61,553 bases of DNA from a virus. Below are positions 50,981-60,795 of the stretch, piece after piece. Below the pieces are notes generated by a model. The model saw nothing but the letters and a program-made list of their open reading frames with translations, ran no database searches and was not told where the DNA came from. The position numbers and the translations under genes are program-made. Location of the stretch: IMG/VR virus record IMGVR_UViG_3300038701_001933, positions 1 through 61,553 of that record. The stretch is one strand, 5' to 3'. Within the stretch, counting starts at the first letter, position 1; every line of letters starts with the position of its first letter.

Positions 50981-51310
50981 ATGGCAACCGCTTATAAAGT
51001 ATTGGGTCAATCAGCACCAAGCGCTACCACAGAGACTACGGTATACACCGTTCCATCTGCGACCGAAGCAGTCATTTCAACAGTAATTCTTGCCAATAGG
51101 GCAGGAACTGCGGGTACATTTAGATTAGCCGTCCGTCCGAATGGTGCTACATTATCAAACGAGCACTATTTAGCATACGATGTTCCACTAGCAGCCAACG
51201 ATTCAACAACACTAACACTAGGAATCACTATGGATGCCGCTGATCTTTTGACGGTATACTGTTCAAGTGCTGATATTAGTGTAAATGTTTTTGGTACTGA
51301 AATTTCTTAA
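50981..51310 (+). CDS. Small virion protein
   Basis: This 109-aa protein begins MATAYKVLGQSAPSATTETT and contains VILANRAGTAGTFRLAV, a beta-sandwich pattern common to minor tail proteins. GGAGGAATTT precedes the ATG. Layout resembles 48527. Confidence 0.6.
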   Translation: MATAYKVLGQSAPSATTETTVYTVPSATEAVISTVILANRAGTAGTFRLAVRPNGATLSNEHYLAYDVPLAANDSTTLTLGITMDAADLLTVYCSSADISVNVFGTEIS

Positions 51311-51321
51311 GGGGTTTTGTT

Positions 51322-52245
51322 TTGTCTATTCGTAGAATGTCCACTTCTAGTCTGACTAAACAAAGACGTTATTCGGCTATGTCTACAGGGACACCTCAGC
51401 CGATATCGCCAAATAATCCATTGTCGATTCCCTATGTCGTTGTTGCCGGTGGCGGCGGGGGGGGGAACAGTGGTGCCAACGGCGGGGGCGGTGCCGGAGG
51501 TTATCGCACAAGCTATGGTTCTGACTTGAGTGGTGCTCAGTCCGCCACAGAAGCACCATTTACTATCACCGAACCAACCACTTTTAGTATTTCTATCGGT
51601 GCCGGTGGCGGTGCTTATTCTAATGGTTCTACCTCGACTTTTCACACTGTTAGCTGCACTGGAGGCGGTCGAGGTTCTCAGCATTTCGGTAGCCCCACTT
51701 CTGGTGGCTCTGGCGGCGGTGGCTCTGGCGGCGGCGGTGGAGATGCTGGCGATAGTGGTGCGTCGGGAACTTCCCAGCAGGGTACCAAGGGTGGCAATAG
51801 CCAACACAATACTAGCCAGAGTCGCCGCTCTGGTGGCGGTGGCGGCGCCTGGACTCAAGGTGGAAACGCAAGTAGTGGCTCAAATGGAAGTGGCGGTCAA
51901 GGTGCGATTTCCACAATGGTGCCCTCAGAAGCTGCTGCCAACAGCTTGTTGGTTGGACAAGTTTCTGGATCAAATGTTTATTTTGCCGGAGGCGGCGGAG
52001 GATCTGGCAACGCTACCACCGGAGCCGGAGGACTTGGAGGCGGCGGCAATGGTACTGTGAACACTGGTGGTGGCGGTGGCCCCGGCACGGGTGGCGGGGC
52101 AGGAATTATATTATTCCGTATTCCAAGTGTTCGTTCAGTTGATTTTAGCGTCGGAGTGACCTATAGAGATTTTGAAGACGGCGATGATATGATTTACGCA
52201 ATTACTGCAACTAGCACCGGATCGGAAACGGTGACAATATCATGA
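51322..52245 (+). CDS. Gly-rich tail adhesin
   Basis: This 307-aa protein has a short N-terminus, then a long glycine-rich region (residues 40-265) with IPYVVVAGGGGGG and GGAGGY motifs like Gly-rich phage adhesins (S16 gp38-type fold), then a beta tail. The start is TTG 51322 or ATG 51337. Variable loops between Gly runs probably set receptor specificity. Confidence 0.7.
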   Translation: MSIRRMSTSSLTKQRRYSAMSTGTPQPISPNNPLSIPYVVVAGGGGGGNSGANGGGGAGGYRTSYGSDLSGAQSATEAPFTITEPTTFSISIGAGGGAYSNGSTSTFHTVSCTGGGRGSQHFGSPTSGGSGGGGSGGGGGDAGDSGASGTSQQGTKGGNSQHNTSQSRRSGGGGGAWTQGGNASSGSNGSGGQGAISTMVPSEAAANSLLVGQVSGSNVYFAGGGGGSGNATTGAGGLGGGGNGTVNTGGGGGPGTGGGAGIILFRIPSVRSVDFSVGVTYRDFEDGDDMIYAITATSTGSETVTIS

Positions 52246-52631
52246 CACACTTTGCTCTTATTGATGAAGAATCATTTGTTGTTCAGGTTTTTAGGGGACG
52301 TCAAGAAGACGACGGTCTTGAATCTGAGCTAACTGCTCGCACTGGAGATACCTATAAACAGACCTCTTATAACACTTGGGGAGGTATACATTATGATCCA
52401 GCGACGGGAGAACCGTCAGAGGACCAGTCCAAAGCGCTTAGATTTAACTATGCCGGTATCGGTTACATCTATGACGAGCACCGTGATGCGTTTATTCCGC
52501 CAAAACCATTTGATTCGTGGGTTCTTGACGAAAGTACATGCTTGTGGTCTCCACCTATTTCGATGCCCATAGACGATAATCTTTATGTGTGGAACGAAAA
52601 GACTCAGTCTTGGGACATGGTTACAGAATAA
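52242..52631 (+). CDS. Conserved aquatic-phage structural protein
   Basis: This 129-aa protein has MTHFALIDEESFVVQVFRG, YKQTSYNTWGGIHYD, LRFNYAGIGYIYDEHRDAF and PPKPFDSWVLDE, a family widespread in aquatic phages with unknown role. It overlaps the Gly-rich gene by 4 nt (ATGA). Confidence 0.7.
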   Translation: MTHFALIDEESFVVQVFRGRQEDDGLESELTARTGDTYKQTSYNTWGGIHYDPATGEPSEDQSKALRFNYAGIGYIYDEHRDAFIPPKPFDSWVLDESTCLWSPPISMPIDDNLYVWNEKTQSWDMVTE

Positions 52632-52700
52632 AGTTCTACAATCTTTGATTTTTTTCTTTCTCTCTGATACAATATATGTTATTGAGAGAAATGGAATGTA

Positions 52701-53456
52701 ATGTTTTTTAAAAAAAAGCAGCAAGATGTTATATCTTTTGTTTCTGATATCCCAGGACTTTCTTCTATAGAAGAGTGTCGTCCACAACCTTCTATTCGTT
52801 ATTTGCCTAACTGGTTTAAGAATACTCCTAGATTTGACGATCTTGCCGACAGCGCTACAATAAAACAGTGCCCTGGGTTGGTAGACTATTTTTCCCAGGG
52901 CTTTGTTGTCCCCATGTGGTCTGATACGTCTCTAGAGTATTCAAAAGAACTTGACTTGTGGAACGTAAAATCTGGATCTCTAGCTGGGAGCTTTGGAGAG
53001 AGTGCCAAATGGGACGGTCATAATCACTCACAATTTTTAAAATATAGCAATCATTTCTTTTTAGACAAAGAGACTACCTTTGTGTTTAAAACTCACTGCC
53101 CCTGGAGGGTAATAACTAAGCCTGGATGGTCCGTTTATCAACTTCCTTTGTTTTACCATTCTGACCAAAAATTTTCTGTAATGCCAGGAGTAATTGATAC
53201 CGATATTCATCATGAAATTAATCAGCAGGTTCTTTACTTTGATAATAGTGAGAGTGTTTTTATCAAAAGAGGAACGCCTTTTGCTCTGTATATTCCTTTT
53301 GAAAGAAAAAGGGTAGACTTTGAGGTTAGGGATGAAAACGAAAATGATAAGAGATTGTTTTCAGCAAATGAGCTTAACTTTATGACAAAATTCACTTCTG
53401 GAGGAGCCTACAGGATTATGCAAAAAAATAGAAACAAAAAAGAAAGAAATGGCTAA
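52701..53456 (+). CDS. Conserved phage protein, possibly DUF6065-related
   Basis: This 251-aa protein has RYLPNWFKNTPRF, CPGLVDYFSQGFVVPMWSD, HCPWRVITKPGWSVYQLPLF and GTPFALYIPFERKR. It resembles the 9205 product in length and Pro/Trp pattern. It is coupled by TAATG to a glycosyltransferase, suggesting involvement in glycan biology, perhaps of fibres. Confidence 0.55.
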   Translation: MFFKKKQQDVISFVSDIPGLSSIEECRPQPSIRYLPNWFKNTPRFDDLADSATIKQCPGLVDYFSQGFVVPMWSDTSLEYSKELDLWNVKSGSLAGSFGESAKWDGHNHSQFLKYSNHFFLDKETTFVFKTHCPWRVITKPGWSVYQLPLFYHSDQKFSVMPGVIDTDIHHEINQQVLYFDNSESVFIKRGTPFALYIPFERKRVDFEVRDENENDKRLFSANELNFMTKFTSGGAYRIMQKNRNKKERNG

Positions 53457-54529
53457 TGGCGAAAATAGCTGTATATTCTATTGCCTTAAACGAAGAAAGA
53501 TTTATTTCTAGGTGGTATGAATCAGCCAAGGATGCTGATTATCTTTTAATTGCTGATACTGGTAGCACTGATGGGACTTTAGATACCGCCAAAAAATTGG
53601 GGATTAATGTTCAAACTATTTTAGTTAATCCATGGCGTTTTGACAATGCTCGTAATGCTTCTTTAGCTCTAATACCCGCAGATATTGACTACTGTATTGC
53701 TTTAGACATGGATGAAGTTCTTTTGCCTGGTTGGCGGGAAGAATTAGAAAAAGCTTTTGAACAAGGGGCTACTCGTCCACGATACCAATACACTTGGTCA
53801 TGGAACGATGAAGAAGAAACTGTTCCAGGTTTGCAATATGCGGGTGACAAAATACACTCACGTTTTAACTATCGATGGAAGCACCCTGTTCACGAAGTAT
53901 TAGTTCCTGATCGTATTGAAGAAAAACAGGTATGGACTAATTTAGAAATTCATCATCATCCAGATAGTTCTAAGTCTCGTTCTCAATATATGCCCTTGCT
54001 AAAATTGGCGGTAGATGAAGATCCACAAGATGATCGTAATACATTCTATTATGCTCGTGAACTATTCTTTCACTTTCAATTTGATGAAGCTATTAAAGAG
54101 TTTAAGCGTCACTTAGAACTACCCACAGCTAAATGGCCACCAGAACGTGCCGCATCAATGAGGTTTATTGCCAAAAGTAGCAAGGGTGAAGAAAGAGAAG
54201 CGTGGTTTAAAAAAGCAATTAAGGAAGCACCGAATAGACGCGAGGCATTAGTAGAATTAGCCTTAGATTATTATCATAATCAAAAATGGGAAGAATGTTT
54301 AGAATATTCTACTAAAGCATTAGAGGTTAAAGAAAAGCCTTTAGAGTATTTGTGTGAAGATTTTGCTTGGAATGAAACTCCTTATGATTTAGCGGCTATT
54401 TCTTCCTATACCCTTGGAAAATATGAAGATGCTGTACGGTACGGAATCGCAGCGGTAAAAATAAATCCAAAGGATGAAAGACTACAATCCAACTTATCTC
54501 ACTATTCTCAAAAACTAGTTAATCAATAG
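53456..54529 (+). CDS. GT2-type glycosyltransferase with TPR-like tail
   Basis: This 357-aa protein has an N-terminal GT-A domain (IAVYSIALNEERFISRWYES, LLIADTGSTDGTLD, DYCIALDMDEVLLPGW; DxDE metal site) and a C-terminal TPR-like helical half (residues 190-350). Similar two-part enzymes modify phage or surface proteins. Its position among fibre genes suggests it glycosylates fibre Ser/Thr, for example in the GPT stalks; inference. Confidence 0.8.
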   Translation: MAKIAVYSIALNEERFISRWYESAKDADYLLIADTGSTDGTLDTAKKLGINVQTILVNPWRFDNARNASLALIPADIDYCIALDMDEVLLPGWREELEKAFEQGATRPRYQYTWSWNDEEETVPGLQYAGDKIHSRFNYRWKHPVHEVLVPDRIEEKQVWTNLEIHHHPDSSKSRSQYMPLLKLAVDEDPQDDRNTFYYARELFFHFQFDEAIKEFKRHLELPTAKWPPERAASMRFIAKSSKGEEREAWFKKAIKEAPNRREALVELALDYYHNQKWEECLEYSTKALEVKEKPLEYLCEDFAWNETPYDLAAISSYTLGKYEDAVRYGIAAVKINPKDERLQSNLSHYSQKLVNQ

Positions 54530-54562
54530 ATGTTATAATTAAATAGACTTATCGGAGGTCTA

Positions 54563-55138
54563 TTGGCTACTAGAATTCAACAACGTCGCGGCACCGCGGC
54601 GGAATGGGAATCAGAAAATCCAATCCTAGCATTAGGAGAAATTGGTTTTGATACCACCAATGAAAATATTCGCATTGGTGATGGTGTTAGTGCATGGAAT
54701 ACTCTTGATTCTGTTAGTGGCCCACCAGGACCAGAAGGACCGCAAGGCCCAACAGGACCAACAGGTCCAATAGGCCCTACAGGTCCATTAGGTCCGACGG
54801 GACCAATAGGTAGAGCAACATTCACTGTCAGTGCAACACAACCAACAAATCCAATTAATGGTGATAGTTGGTTTAACACTGAAACAGCTGTTACCGCAAT
54901 CTATTATGAAGATGTTGATTCTAGTCAATGGATTGAAGCAGGAAACAGTGGCCCTACTGGCCCTACCGGCGCTATTGGGCCAACAGGCCCACAGGGAGAG
55001 CAGGGCGGAGAGGCCGCGGTAGGTACAACACCACCATCCAATCCAGTACCAGGAGAATTATGGTTTGATGCAACAGACGGTAGAACATATGTCTGGTACC
55101 TGTTTAATTTGCAGGGGCAATGGGTAGAAATACTTTAA
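54563..55138 (+). CDS. Collagen-like fibre with virion-anchor N-terminus
   Basis: This 191-aa protein starts with [40 protein letters not shown] and AWNTL, the common phage fibre/hyaluronidase anchor domain. A GPT stalk and two GD-W modules follow. TTG start after TCGGAGGTC. Confidence 0.8.
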   Translation: MATRIQQRRGTAAEWESENPILALGEIGFDTTNENIRIGDGVSAWNTLDSVSGPPGPEGPQGPTGPTGPIGPTGPLGPTGPIGRATFTVSATQPTNPINGDSWFNTETAVTAIYYEDVDSSQWIEAGNSGPTGPTGAIGPTGPQGEQGGEAAVGTTPPSNPVPGELWFDATDGRTYVWYLFNLQGQWVEIL

Positions 55139-55188
55139 CAAAAAATTTCATTATAGTGTATAATGGATGAGAATCGGAGATAAAAAAT

Positions 55189-56268
55189 ATGGCATTGAAT
55201 TTTCCCAACAGTCCATCAGATGGAGACACCTATGAAGGATATGTATGGAATGCTACCGTAGGAGCATGGCAATCTACCTTCACTGGTGGTGGGGGTGCTT
55301 CGTCGGGTAATGCGATTATTAATGGTGATTTTGGGGTATGGCAAAGAGGCACAACGTTTACCACATTAGACAACAATGTTTATTTTTCAGACAGGTGGTA
55401 TGTTCGGCATGGCAGTCCAGTGCCAAGCTCTCGAACAGTGTCAAGAGAAGCTTTTACCGCTGGGGATGTTGAGGCTATTGGTTATGGCGCTGGTGAGTAT
55501 TTTCACAGAACAACCGTTGTGGGGACAACAGGTTATATTCGGGTGCAGCAACCCATTGAAGATGTTGGAACTTTCGCGGGGCAGACTGTTACTTTAAGTT
55601 TTTGGGCGCGTTCTAATGACTCCACAACGCTTTCAGCATATTTGCAACAGGATTTCGGTTCTGGTGGCTCTGCTTTAAATTCTGCCAATTTAGGCACTCA
55701 AACGTTGACTAGTAGCTGGCAAAGGTTTTCTTTTACACACACTTTCGACAGTCTCGCTGGAAAAACTGTGGGTACTTCGAGTTCGGTCAGATTGTTAATT
55801 GAGGCGCAAGATATTGCTGATGGAGATTTTGATGTGTGGGGTGTGCAGTTGGAGGCGGGTAGTGTTGCTACTCCGTTCAAACTTGCTGGTGGTGGGTCGA
55901 AGGCCGCAGAGTTAGCATTATGTCAGAGGTACTATTTCAAGTTTAGTTCTGGCGGTTCGAACTATACGCCATACGGACCAGCATTTGGCAGGCAAAACAG
56001 CAACGTTCAGGGCATGGTGTCGTTCCCCGTTGAAATGCGCGTGCCCCCTACGGCGTTGGAAACCACAGGAACAGCCTCCGACTACCGCGTGTTGTACCAA
56101 AACGCAAATGAAATCTGCACAAGTGTTCCCACCTTTACAAGCGCGAGCACACTCTCAGCAAGACTAATTTTCAGCGGTAGTTCGGTGTTCACTGTAGGTG
56201 AAGGAGCAATGATGGTTTCCGACTTTTCTAGTAGCACATCATTCTTGGCTTGGAGCGCAGAACTATGA
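55189..56268 (+). CDS. Fibre protein with carbohydrate-binding-like domain
   Basis: This 359-aa protein begins MALNFPNSPSDGDTYEGYVW (as at 50688), then IINGDFGVWQRG and WARSNDSTTLSAYLQ with QRFSFTHTFDS and GVQLEAGSVATPF. The middle is typical of CBM-like/lectin phage tail domains. The 3' half, from about 55400, looks richer in GC than the neighbours, suggesting domain transfer. Confidence 0.7.
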   Translation: MALNFPNSPSDGDTYEGYVWNATVGAWQSTFTGGGGASSGNAIINGDFGVWQRGTTFTTLDNNVYFSDRWYVRHGSPVPSSRTVSREAFTAGDVEAIGYGAGEYFHRTTVVGTTGYIRVQQPIEDVGTFAGQTVTLSFWARSNDSTTLSAYLQQDFGSGGSALNSANLGTQTLTSSWQRFSFTHTFDSLAGKTVGTSSSVRLLIEAQDIADGDFDVWGVQLEAGSVATPFKLAGGGSKAAELALCQRYYFKFSSGGSNYTPYGPAFGRQNSNVQGMVSFPVEMRVPPTALETTGTASDYRVLYQNANEICTSVPTFTSASTLSARLIFSGSSVFTVGEGAMMVSDFSSSTSFLAWSAEL

Positions 56269-56423
56269 CCAAATGGGTAATTCTTGAGCAACTATCTGAC
56301 GAAGCAACAGTTTACGGGCGTATTGACGAAGATGGGCTTATGCGCGTGACAGCCATCGAGGGGTATGCGGATCTAGACGAGTGGCTCGCTGAGGGGAACA
56401 CTCCCGAGGTTATTGAAGACTGA
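56265..56423 (+). CDS. Small protein after fibre gene (52 aa)
   Basis: MTKWVILEQLSDEATVYGRI, ending in an acidic tail. It overlaps the previous stop (ATGA). It may be a small chaperone or cap for the fibre; function unknown. Confidence 0.5.
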   Translation: MTKWVILEQLSDEATVYGRIDEDGLMRVTAIEGYADLDEWLAEGNTPEVIED

Positions 56424-56497
56424 TGAGGTTGTTTAACCCTTGGCATTATTAATAAAAGATTCTTTCCTAGCTATGCTAAAATAGACATGGAGAATAC

Positions 56498-59400
56498 ATG
56501 TCTATACCATCGAATCTTTATGCTGAAAAGGTTTTTGCCGAGCATCCAATAGTTTTATGGCCTTTGGATGATACTGTTGATTATGTTTCTTTAATCAATG
56601 AAGATCAAAGGGATTTTTCTGGTGATACCTGGCAAATTTCTGGCGGTACGACTAGTCCAGAATATCTTCTTAACTCTCCTTTTGATAATAGTCACACTAC
56701 AGAATTCAACACTACTGGTACTGATATCGTTGTTTCTTCTGATGGCTTAATTAATCAGTATTTAAGTCCTCGTCTTAAGTCTATTACCCTCGGATTTTAT
56801 GCCTACGAAGAGGTAGATTTAGAAATTCAAGATAAGGTTGTTGATTCTTATACTATTTCCATCACTTATGATTCTGCCGATCAGCCTCATTTTGACAATG
56901 ATACCGTTGCTAGTACAACATTAAGTGCTAAGTCTGCAAATATTTGGCACTATTATGCTTCTACTTTTGAATTGCCAGATGAAGAAATCATTGCTTTGGA
57001 TGCTGTCGCTCCTATTGTTGTTGATGACCCAACAAATTTTGAATTGTCTTCTCATGGTTTGTCCAATAATGACAGGGTGATTCTTACGGTTGATGGAATA
57101 TTGCCTGTAGGATTTTTTGAAGAAGTTATCTATTATGTCAATGTTGTTGATTCTAATAATTTTACCCTTTCGTTAACGGAGGGTGGAGATCCTATTTCTG
57201 CGACGGGTAGTGGAGTAAATACCCCCAGTATTATTCTTGTTAAAAAGATTGATGTTTCTATCAAAGCCAATCTTGATAGAGAAACAGATGCAGTCTTTTA
57301 TCTTAATGGCCTATCTATTGGTCAATGGGCCGAAGAATTTCAAGAAAGTTCTTTGGGAGTATCTCTAGGGCAACAACCAAACGTGAACTTTGGAATTCCC
57401 TACTCTGCAATTGAGTCTAATGCTTATGGGCTATCCGATTCTAAGGCATATTACATTGCCAACAATAACGAGCTGCTGGCTAAAAATATTAACATGCCAA
57501 TGGTTTTTGGTTCTAAAAGTTTAACTTCCATTATTGGAGATACGAGGGGAAAACCTTCAATTATTTTTCCAGGTAGTGGTTTATTAAATGCTAATGGTCA
57601 GTATAGAACTTATACCGTAGAAACATGGATAAGAATTAATGCTAATACTGATCGTCCCCGAAGAATTTTTGGGCCAATAGCATCAACGGACGGACTCTAT
57701 ATCGATGGGCCGTTCTTCACCTTAAGGGTGGGAGAAAACTTTGCCTCTCACTACGTTGGTCAAATGTATAGACCAATCCTTCTTAATCTTATATTTTTTC
57801 CTGGCGGGGCATCAGTAATTATTAATGGTGAAAAAGTTTTAGACTTACCTTATGATGTATCTACCCTCAGTCTTCCAGAAAACACTTCTTTAGATGGTGT
57901 TGAGCAAGACTGGTTAGGCTTTTATTCTTATGATGACATTGAAAAATTTGAGATAGACTGTTTTGCAATTTACCCATATCAGGTTCCAACCTCTGTGGCA
58001 AAGAGAAGATATGTTTATGGGCAGGCGGTTGACTTTCCAGAAAACATTACTTCTGCATACAATGGAAAATCTTTTCCTGTTGACTACACCTTTTCCAACT
58101 ACAGCAATAACTATGTCTATCCAGATATCGGCCAATGGCGGAGGGGCAATCTAGAAAACTTAAACATCGGAAGAAATGTTTTGGCACCACCAAGCTATGA
58201 GTTGCCAGAACTTATATTTGACAACAAGGATCAGTCAGCATGGTATTCAAGTTTAAATAGAACATATGCAAATACAATAACGCTAAGGCCAGACCCTAGC
58301 TGGAACAATACTAATGGATACATATATTTTAGAAAGCTTAATCTGCAAGAAAGAAATACAAAAGCTTTTTATGGAGTTTTTGAAGCAGGTCTTACATTTT
58401 CTGGAACAGAGACACTTTTTGTTCTTGAGAATGAATCCAATAAGAATTATATTCGTGCTGAACTACATACCGATGAATATTCTGTATCTACCGACGGTTC
58501 GTCTAAAATCACGTCTTCTTCTCATGGCCTTCGTAATAGCGATATTATTTCTTTTTCTGGAGATGTTCCCTCAGAAATTGTAGAGGGCAAAGAATATTTT
58601 GTTAAAAATGTAACCACAGATACTTTTGAAATATCTGAAGACAAAGAGAGTAACACTCTTATTTTGTCGGCTAAAAGCTTTGCAGTTAAGGGATACCATA
58701 TCAGATACAGGATGAAATATGGCTCAGATCCTGAATACACCGTTTATCAGACACCAGCTATCACGCTAGGAACTACTTTTGTAGCGGGGATGAATCTAGA
58801 CAAGTTTGCTAATAGTTTTGGCGGGAAAGTCGCATCTTTTGTAAATAGTAGAAGCTTCTTGAGAGCCTACTTCGGGGGTAACCGTGAATTTACAAATACC
58901 TTCTCTGGATATATTTATCGAATTGGTTTTTCTACAGAAAGAAATCTTGCCAAGTTAGGTTATTTGTTTTCAGATAATGGTACAGCTTTTTTGAGATATC
59001 AATTCGATGGCGGGACAGACACTTCAAGCTCATATGGCCCAACAGAAACAATAGATGCTGGACAGGCATACACAATATTCATTGATGATATTCTTTCTCA
59101 TAAAGCTAGCTACACTCTTTTCGTATCTAATGAATTCGACAATCTTTCTTTAGACATAGCCACATCATCCTCCTGGCAAGACTATCTACCGCTCCAATAC
59201 TTTGGAAAAGAAATAGTCAATGACGCTGGAAATAAAGCATATGGAATTAGCTTTTTGCAATTTAACACTGATTATCCTGAGCCAACAAGATTTAATAATG
59301 ATGAATTTAATTCTGAAAAATCTTTTATTAGAACATACGTTTCTTTTCAGTATATTGAAGATGGAGCAAATAAATTAGAAGAAAGTTTTACTACAACTAA

Positions 59401-60409
59401 GCTGCTTTCCAGAGATAGAGTTGTGCAGCCAGATTCAGATTGGCAAAACACGAAGTATGAAGTCGTGGACAATACAATCATTTACCCACCGCCAAATGTT
59501 GATTTTGACAAGCTAGCCATTGTTATGTATGCTGATGTCGAAGTTGAGGGAATCAGGACAAGACCCGTAAGACTTAAAAAGCTTAGCATAGCTGCTAAAT
59601 CTCTAAATGCTGTTGCTAGTAATAGAGTTTACTCCAAACTAGGATCCTACATCTATCCAGTTGTTGAGTATGGATTCTATCAAGATCTTGATGGGTTCAA
59701 TCCTTTCTCAATTTATCCAGACAACACCCCATATCTCTACCTTACAAAAAACAGCGGTATGCAATTACAAGGCTCATTCCCATCATCAACAGACAGAAGT
59801 TTAACAATGAGAATGAATTCAGAAAGAAAAGAAATCTATAGCCTGGCGGCAATCCAGACTTCTATATATGTGGATGATCTCGGAGACTTGTCTTCCGACT
59901 TAACTGTTTTTGAGATAAGTGGAAAGACAGAAACTTATCTTATCAAGGCCAGGTCTGTCGATTCGCAAAATAGAAGAGTAAGGCTTTATGCTACAGATTC
60001 TGCGGGTACAGAGGTAGAAACTGTAGGCTTTTACCTAAATGGCAACCCTACATTCTCTCCAACAATAACCACAAATGAGTGGAACATGCTGGGTATAGCT
60101 TTTGTTAATCCTCTCAACATGAACAGAAGACCTGGGGTCTTTAAGGTAAAAGGGCCAGTACTTTTTAACAATCTTTCTTACTATGCTTTAAATAGGATTC
60201 AGGAAGCACAAAGGATTGAGGGTGCATTACCATATTCAGAATACTCTGAAGACAACTATATTGGCCTAGATATGTCAAGGTTGTACGACATTTATACTGG
60301 AACAAACAAGTTAATCACTGGAGACGAAATACCTCTGACTGGGTCTGAGTACAGATATTCAGTCTATAAAGATCTTTCTGTGCGTACCATTACCACTAAA
60401 CCAGTCTAA
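56498..60409 (+). CDS. Giant LamG-like tail protein (1303 aa)
   Basis: The N-terminus NLYAEKVFAEHPIVLWPLDD is the hallmark of actinophage minor tail/fibre proteins with concanavalin-like (LamG) folds. Several LamG-like segments follow (for example TYTVETWIRINANTDRPRRI at about 370-390, SGYIYRIGFSTERN near 800). Two copies of a short SSHGL(S/R)NxD beta module (about 184 and 675) may be inserted domains. It is the largest gene of the window, likely a baseplate-associated receptor-binding or adsorption protein. Confidence 0.75.
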   Translation: MSIPSNLYAEKVFAEHPIVLWPLDDTVDYVSLINEDQRDFSGDTWQISGGTTSPEYLLNSPFDNSHTTEFNTTGTDIVVSSDGLINQYLSPRLKSITLGFYAYEEVDLEIQDKVVDSYTISITYDSADQPHFDNDTVASTTLSAKSANIWHYYASTFELPDEEIIALDAVAPIVVDDPTNFELSSHGLSNNDRVILTVDGILPVGFFEEVIYYVNVVDSNNFTLSLTEGGDPISATGSGVNTPSIILVKKIDVSIKANLDRETDAVFYLNGLSIGQWAEEFQESSLGVSLGQQPNVNFGIPYSAIESNAYGLSDSKAYYIANNNELLAKNINMPMVFGSKSLTSIIGDTRGKPSIIFPGSGLLNANGQYRTYTVETWIRINANTDRPRRIFGPIASTDGLYIDGPFFTLRVGENFASHYVGQMYRPILLNLIFFPGGASVIINGEKVLDLPYDVSTLSLPENTSLDGVEQDWLGFYSYDDIEKFEIDCFAIYPYQVPTSVAKRRYVYGQAVDFPENITSAYNGKSFPVDYTFSNYSNNYVYPDIGQWRRGNLENLNIGRNVLAPPSYELPELIFDNKDQSAWYSSLNRTYANTITLRPDPSWNNTNGYIYFRKLNLQERNTKAFYGVFEAGLTFSGTETLFVLENESNKNYIRAELHTDEYSVSTDGSSKITSSSHGLRNSDIISFSGDVPSEIVEGKEYFVKNVTTDTFEISEDKESNTLILSAKSFAVKGYHIRYRMKYGSDPEYTVYQTPAITLGTTFVAGMNLDKFANSFGGKVASFVNSRSFLRAYFGGNREFTNTFSGYIYRIGFSTERNLAKLGYLFSDNGTAFLRYQFDGGTDTSSSYGPTETIDAGQAYTIFIDDILSHKASYTLFVSNEFDNLSLDIATSSSWQDYLPLQYFGKEIVNDAGNKAYGISFLQFNTDYPEPTRFNNDEFNSEKSFIRTYVSFQYIEDGANKLEESFTTTKLLSRDRVVQPDSDWQNTKYEVVDNTIIYPPPNVDFDKLAIVMYADVEVEGIRTRPVRLKKLSIAAKSLNAVASNRVYSKLGSYIYPVVEYGFYQDLDGFNPFSIYPDNTPYLYLTKNSGMQLQGSFPSSTDRSLTMRMNSERKEIYSLAAIQTSIYVDDLGDLSSDLTVFEISGKTETYLIKARSVDSQNRRVRLYATDSAGTEVETVGFYLNGNPTFSPTITTNEWNMLGIAFVNPLNMNRRPGVFKVKGPVLFNNLSYYALNRIQEAQRIEGALPYSEYSEDNYIGLDMSRLYDIYTGTNKLITGDEIPLTGSEYRYSVYKDLSVRTITTKPV

Positions 60410-60426
60410 TGTGATATAATTGTACA

Positions 60427-60795
60427 ATGCCTGACCAGAGAAACGACCAAATCGGTAAATCTAAAGCCACGTTCATTGATAAAGGGTATGACTGGGGCGT
60501 ATATGTTTGGAAAAAGTCTAACGGTAAATGGTTTACCGACGGAAACGGAAACATTCTTAATATTCCCTCGATGAAGGGTGACATTTCTAAACTTGCAGAA
60601 CTAAAATCTGCAGCAACTCATTATGGGGAGCCAGACGGACAACCAGTTTTCTTTGCTGGTTTGAGCAGGGTAACCGATGAAGAGTACTCTGAGCAAGTAG
60701 AGAGAATGAAGGAAGGCCTTCTTCCCAATCTCAACGACCTTGGCGCAGTCCATGCTGCTCAGCAAACGCTTAAAGCACATGGTGATGAGGGATAA
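60427..60795 (+). CDS. Conserved protein next to portal
   Basis: This 122-aa protein has DKGYDWGVYVWKKSNGKWFT, DGNGNILNIPSMKGDI and EPDGQPVFFAGLSRVTDEEY, with a helical acidic tail. TGA-TATAAT is exactly 6 nt before the ATG. It overlaps the portal gene by one base, so a role in head or portal biology is likely. Confidence 0.6.
   Translation: MPDQRNDQIGKSKATFIDKGYDWGVYVWKKSNGKWFTDGNGNILNIPSMKGDISKLAELKSAATHYGEPDGQPVFFAGLSRVTDEEYSEQVERMKEGLLPNLNDLGAVHAAQQTLKAHGDEG

Noticed and set aside
51307-51858. Long open frame on the minus strand opposite the Gly-rich adhesin
   Set aside because: It is a mirror of the GGN-rich coding strand (Ala/Thr/Arg-rich, low complexity) with no ribosome site or neighbours on that strand.
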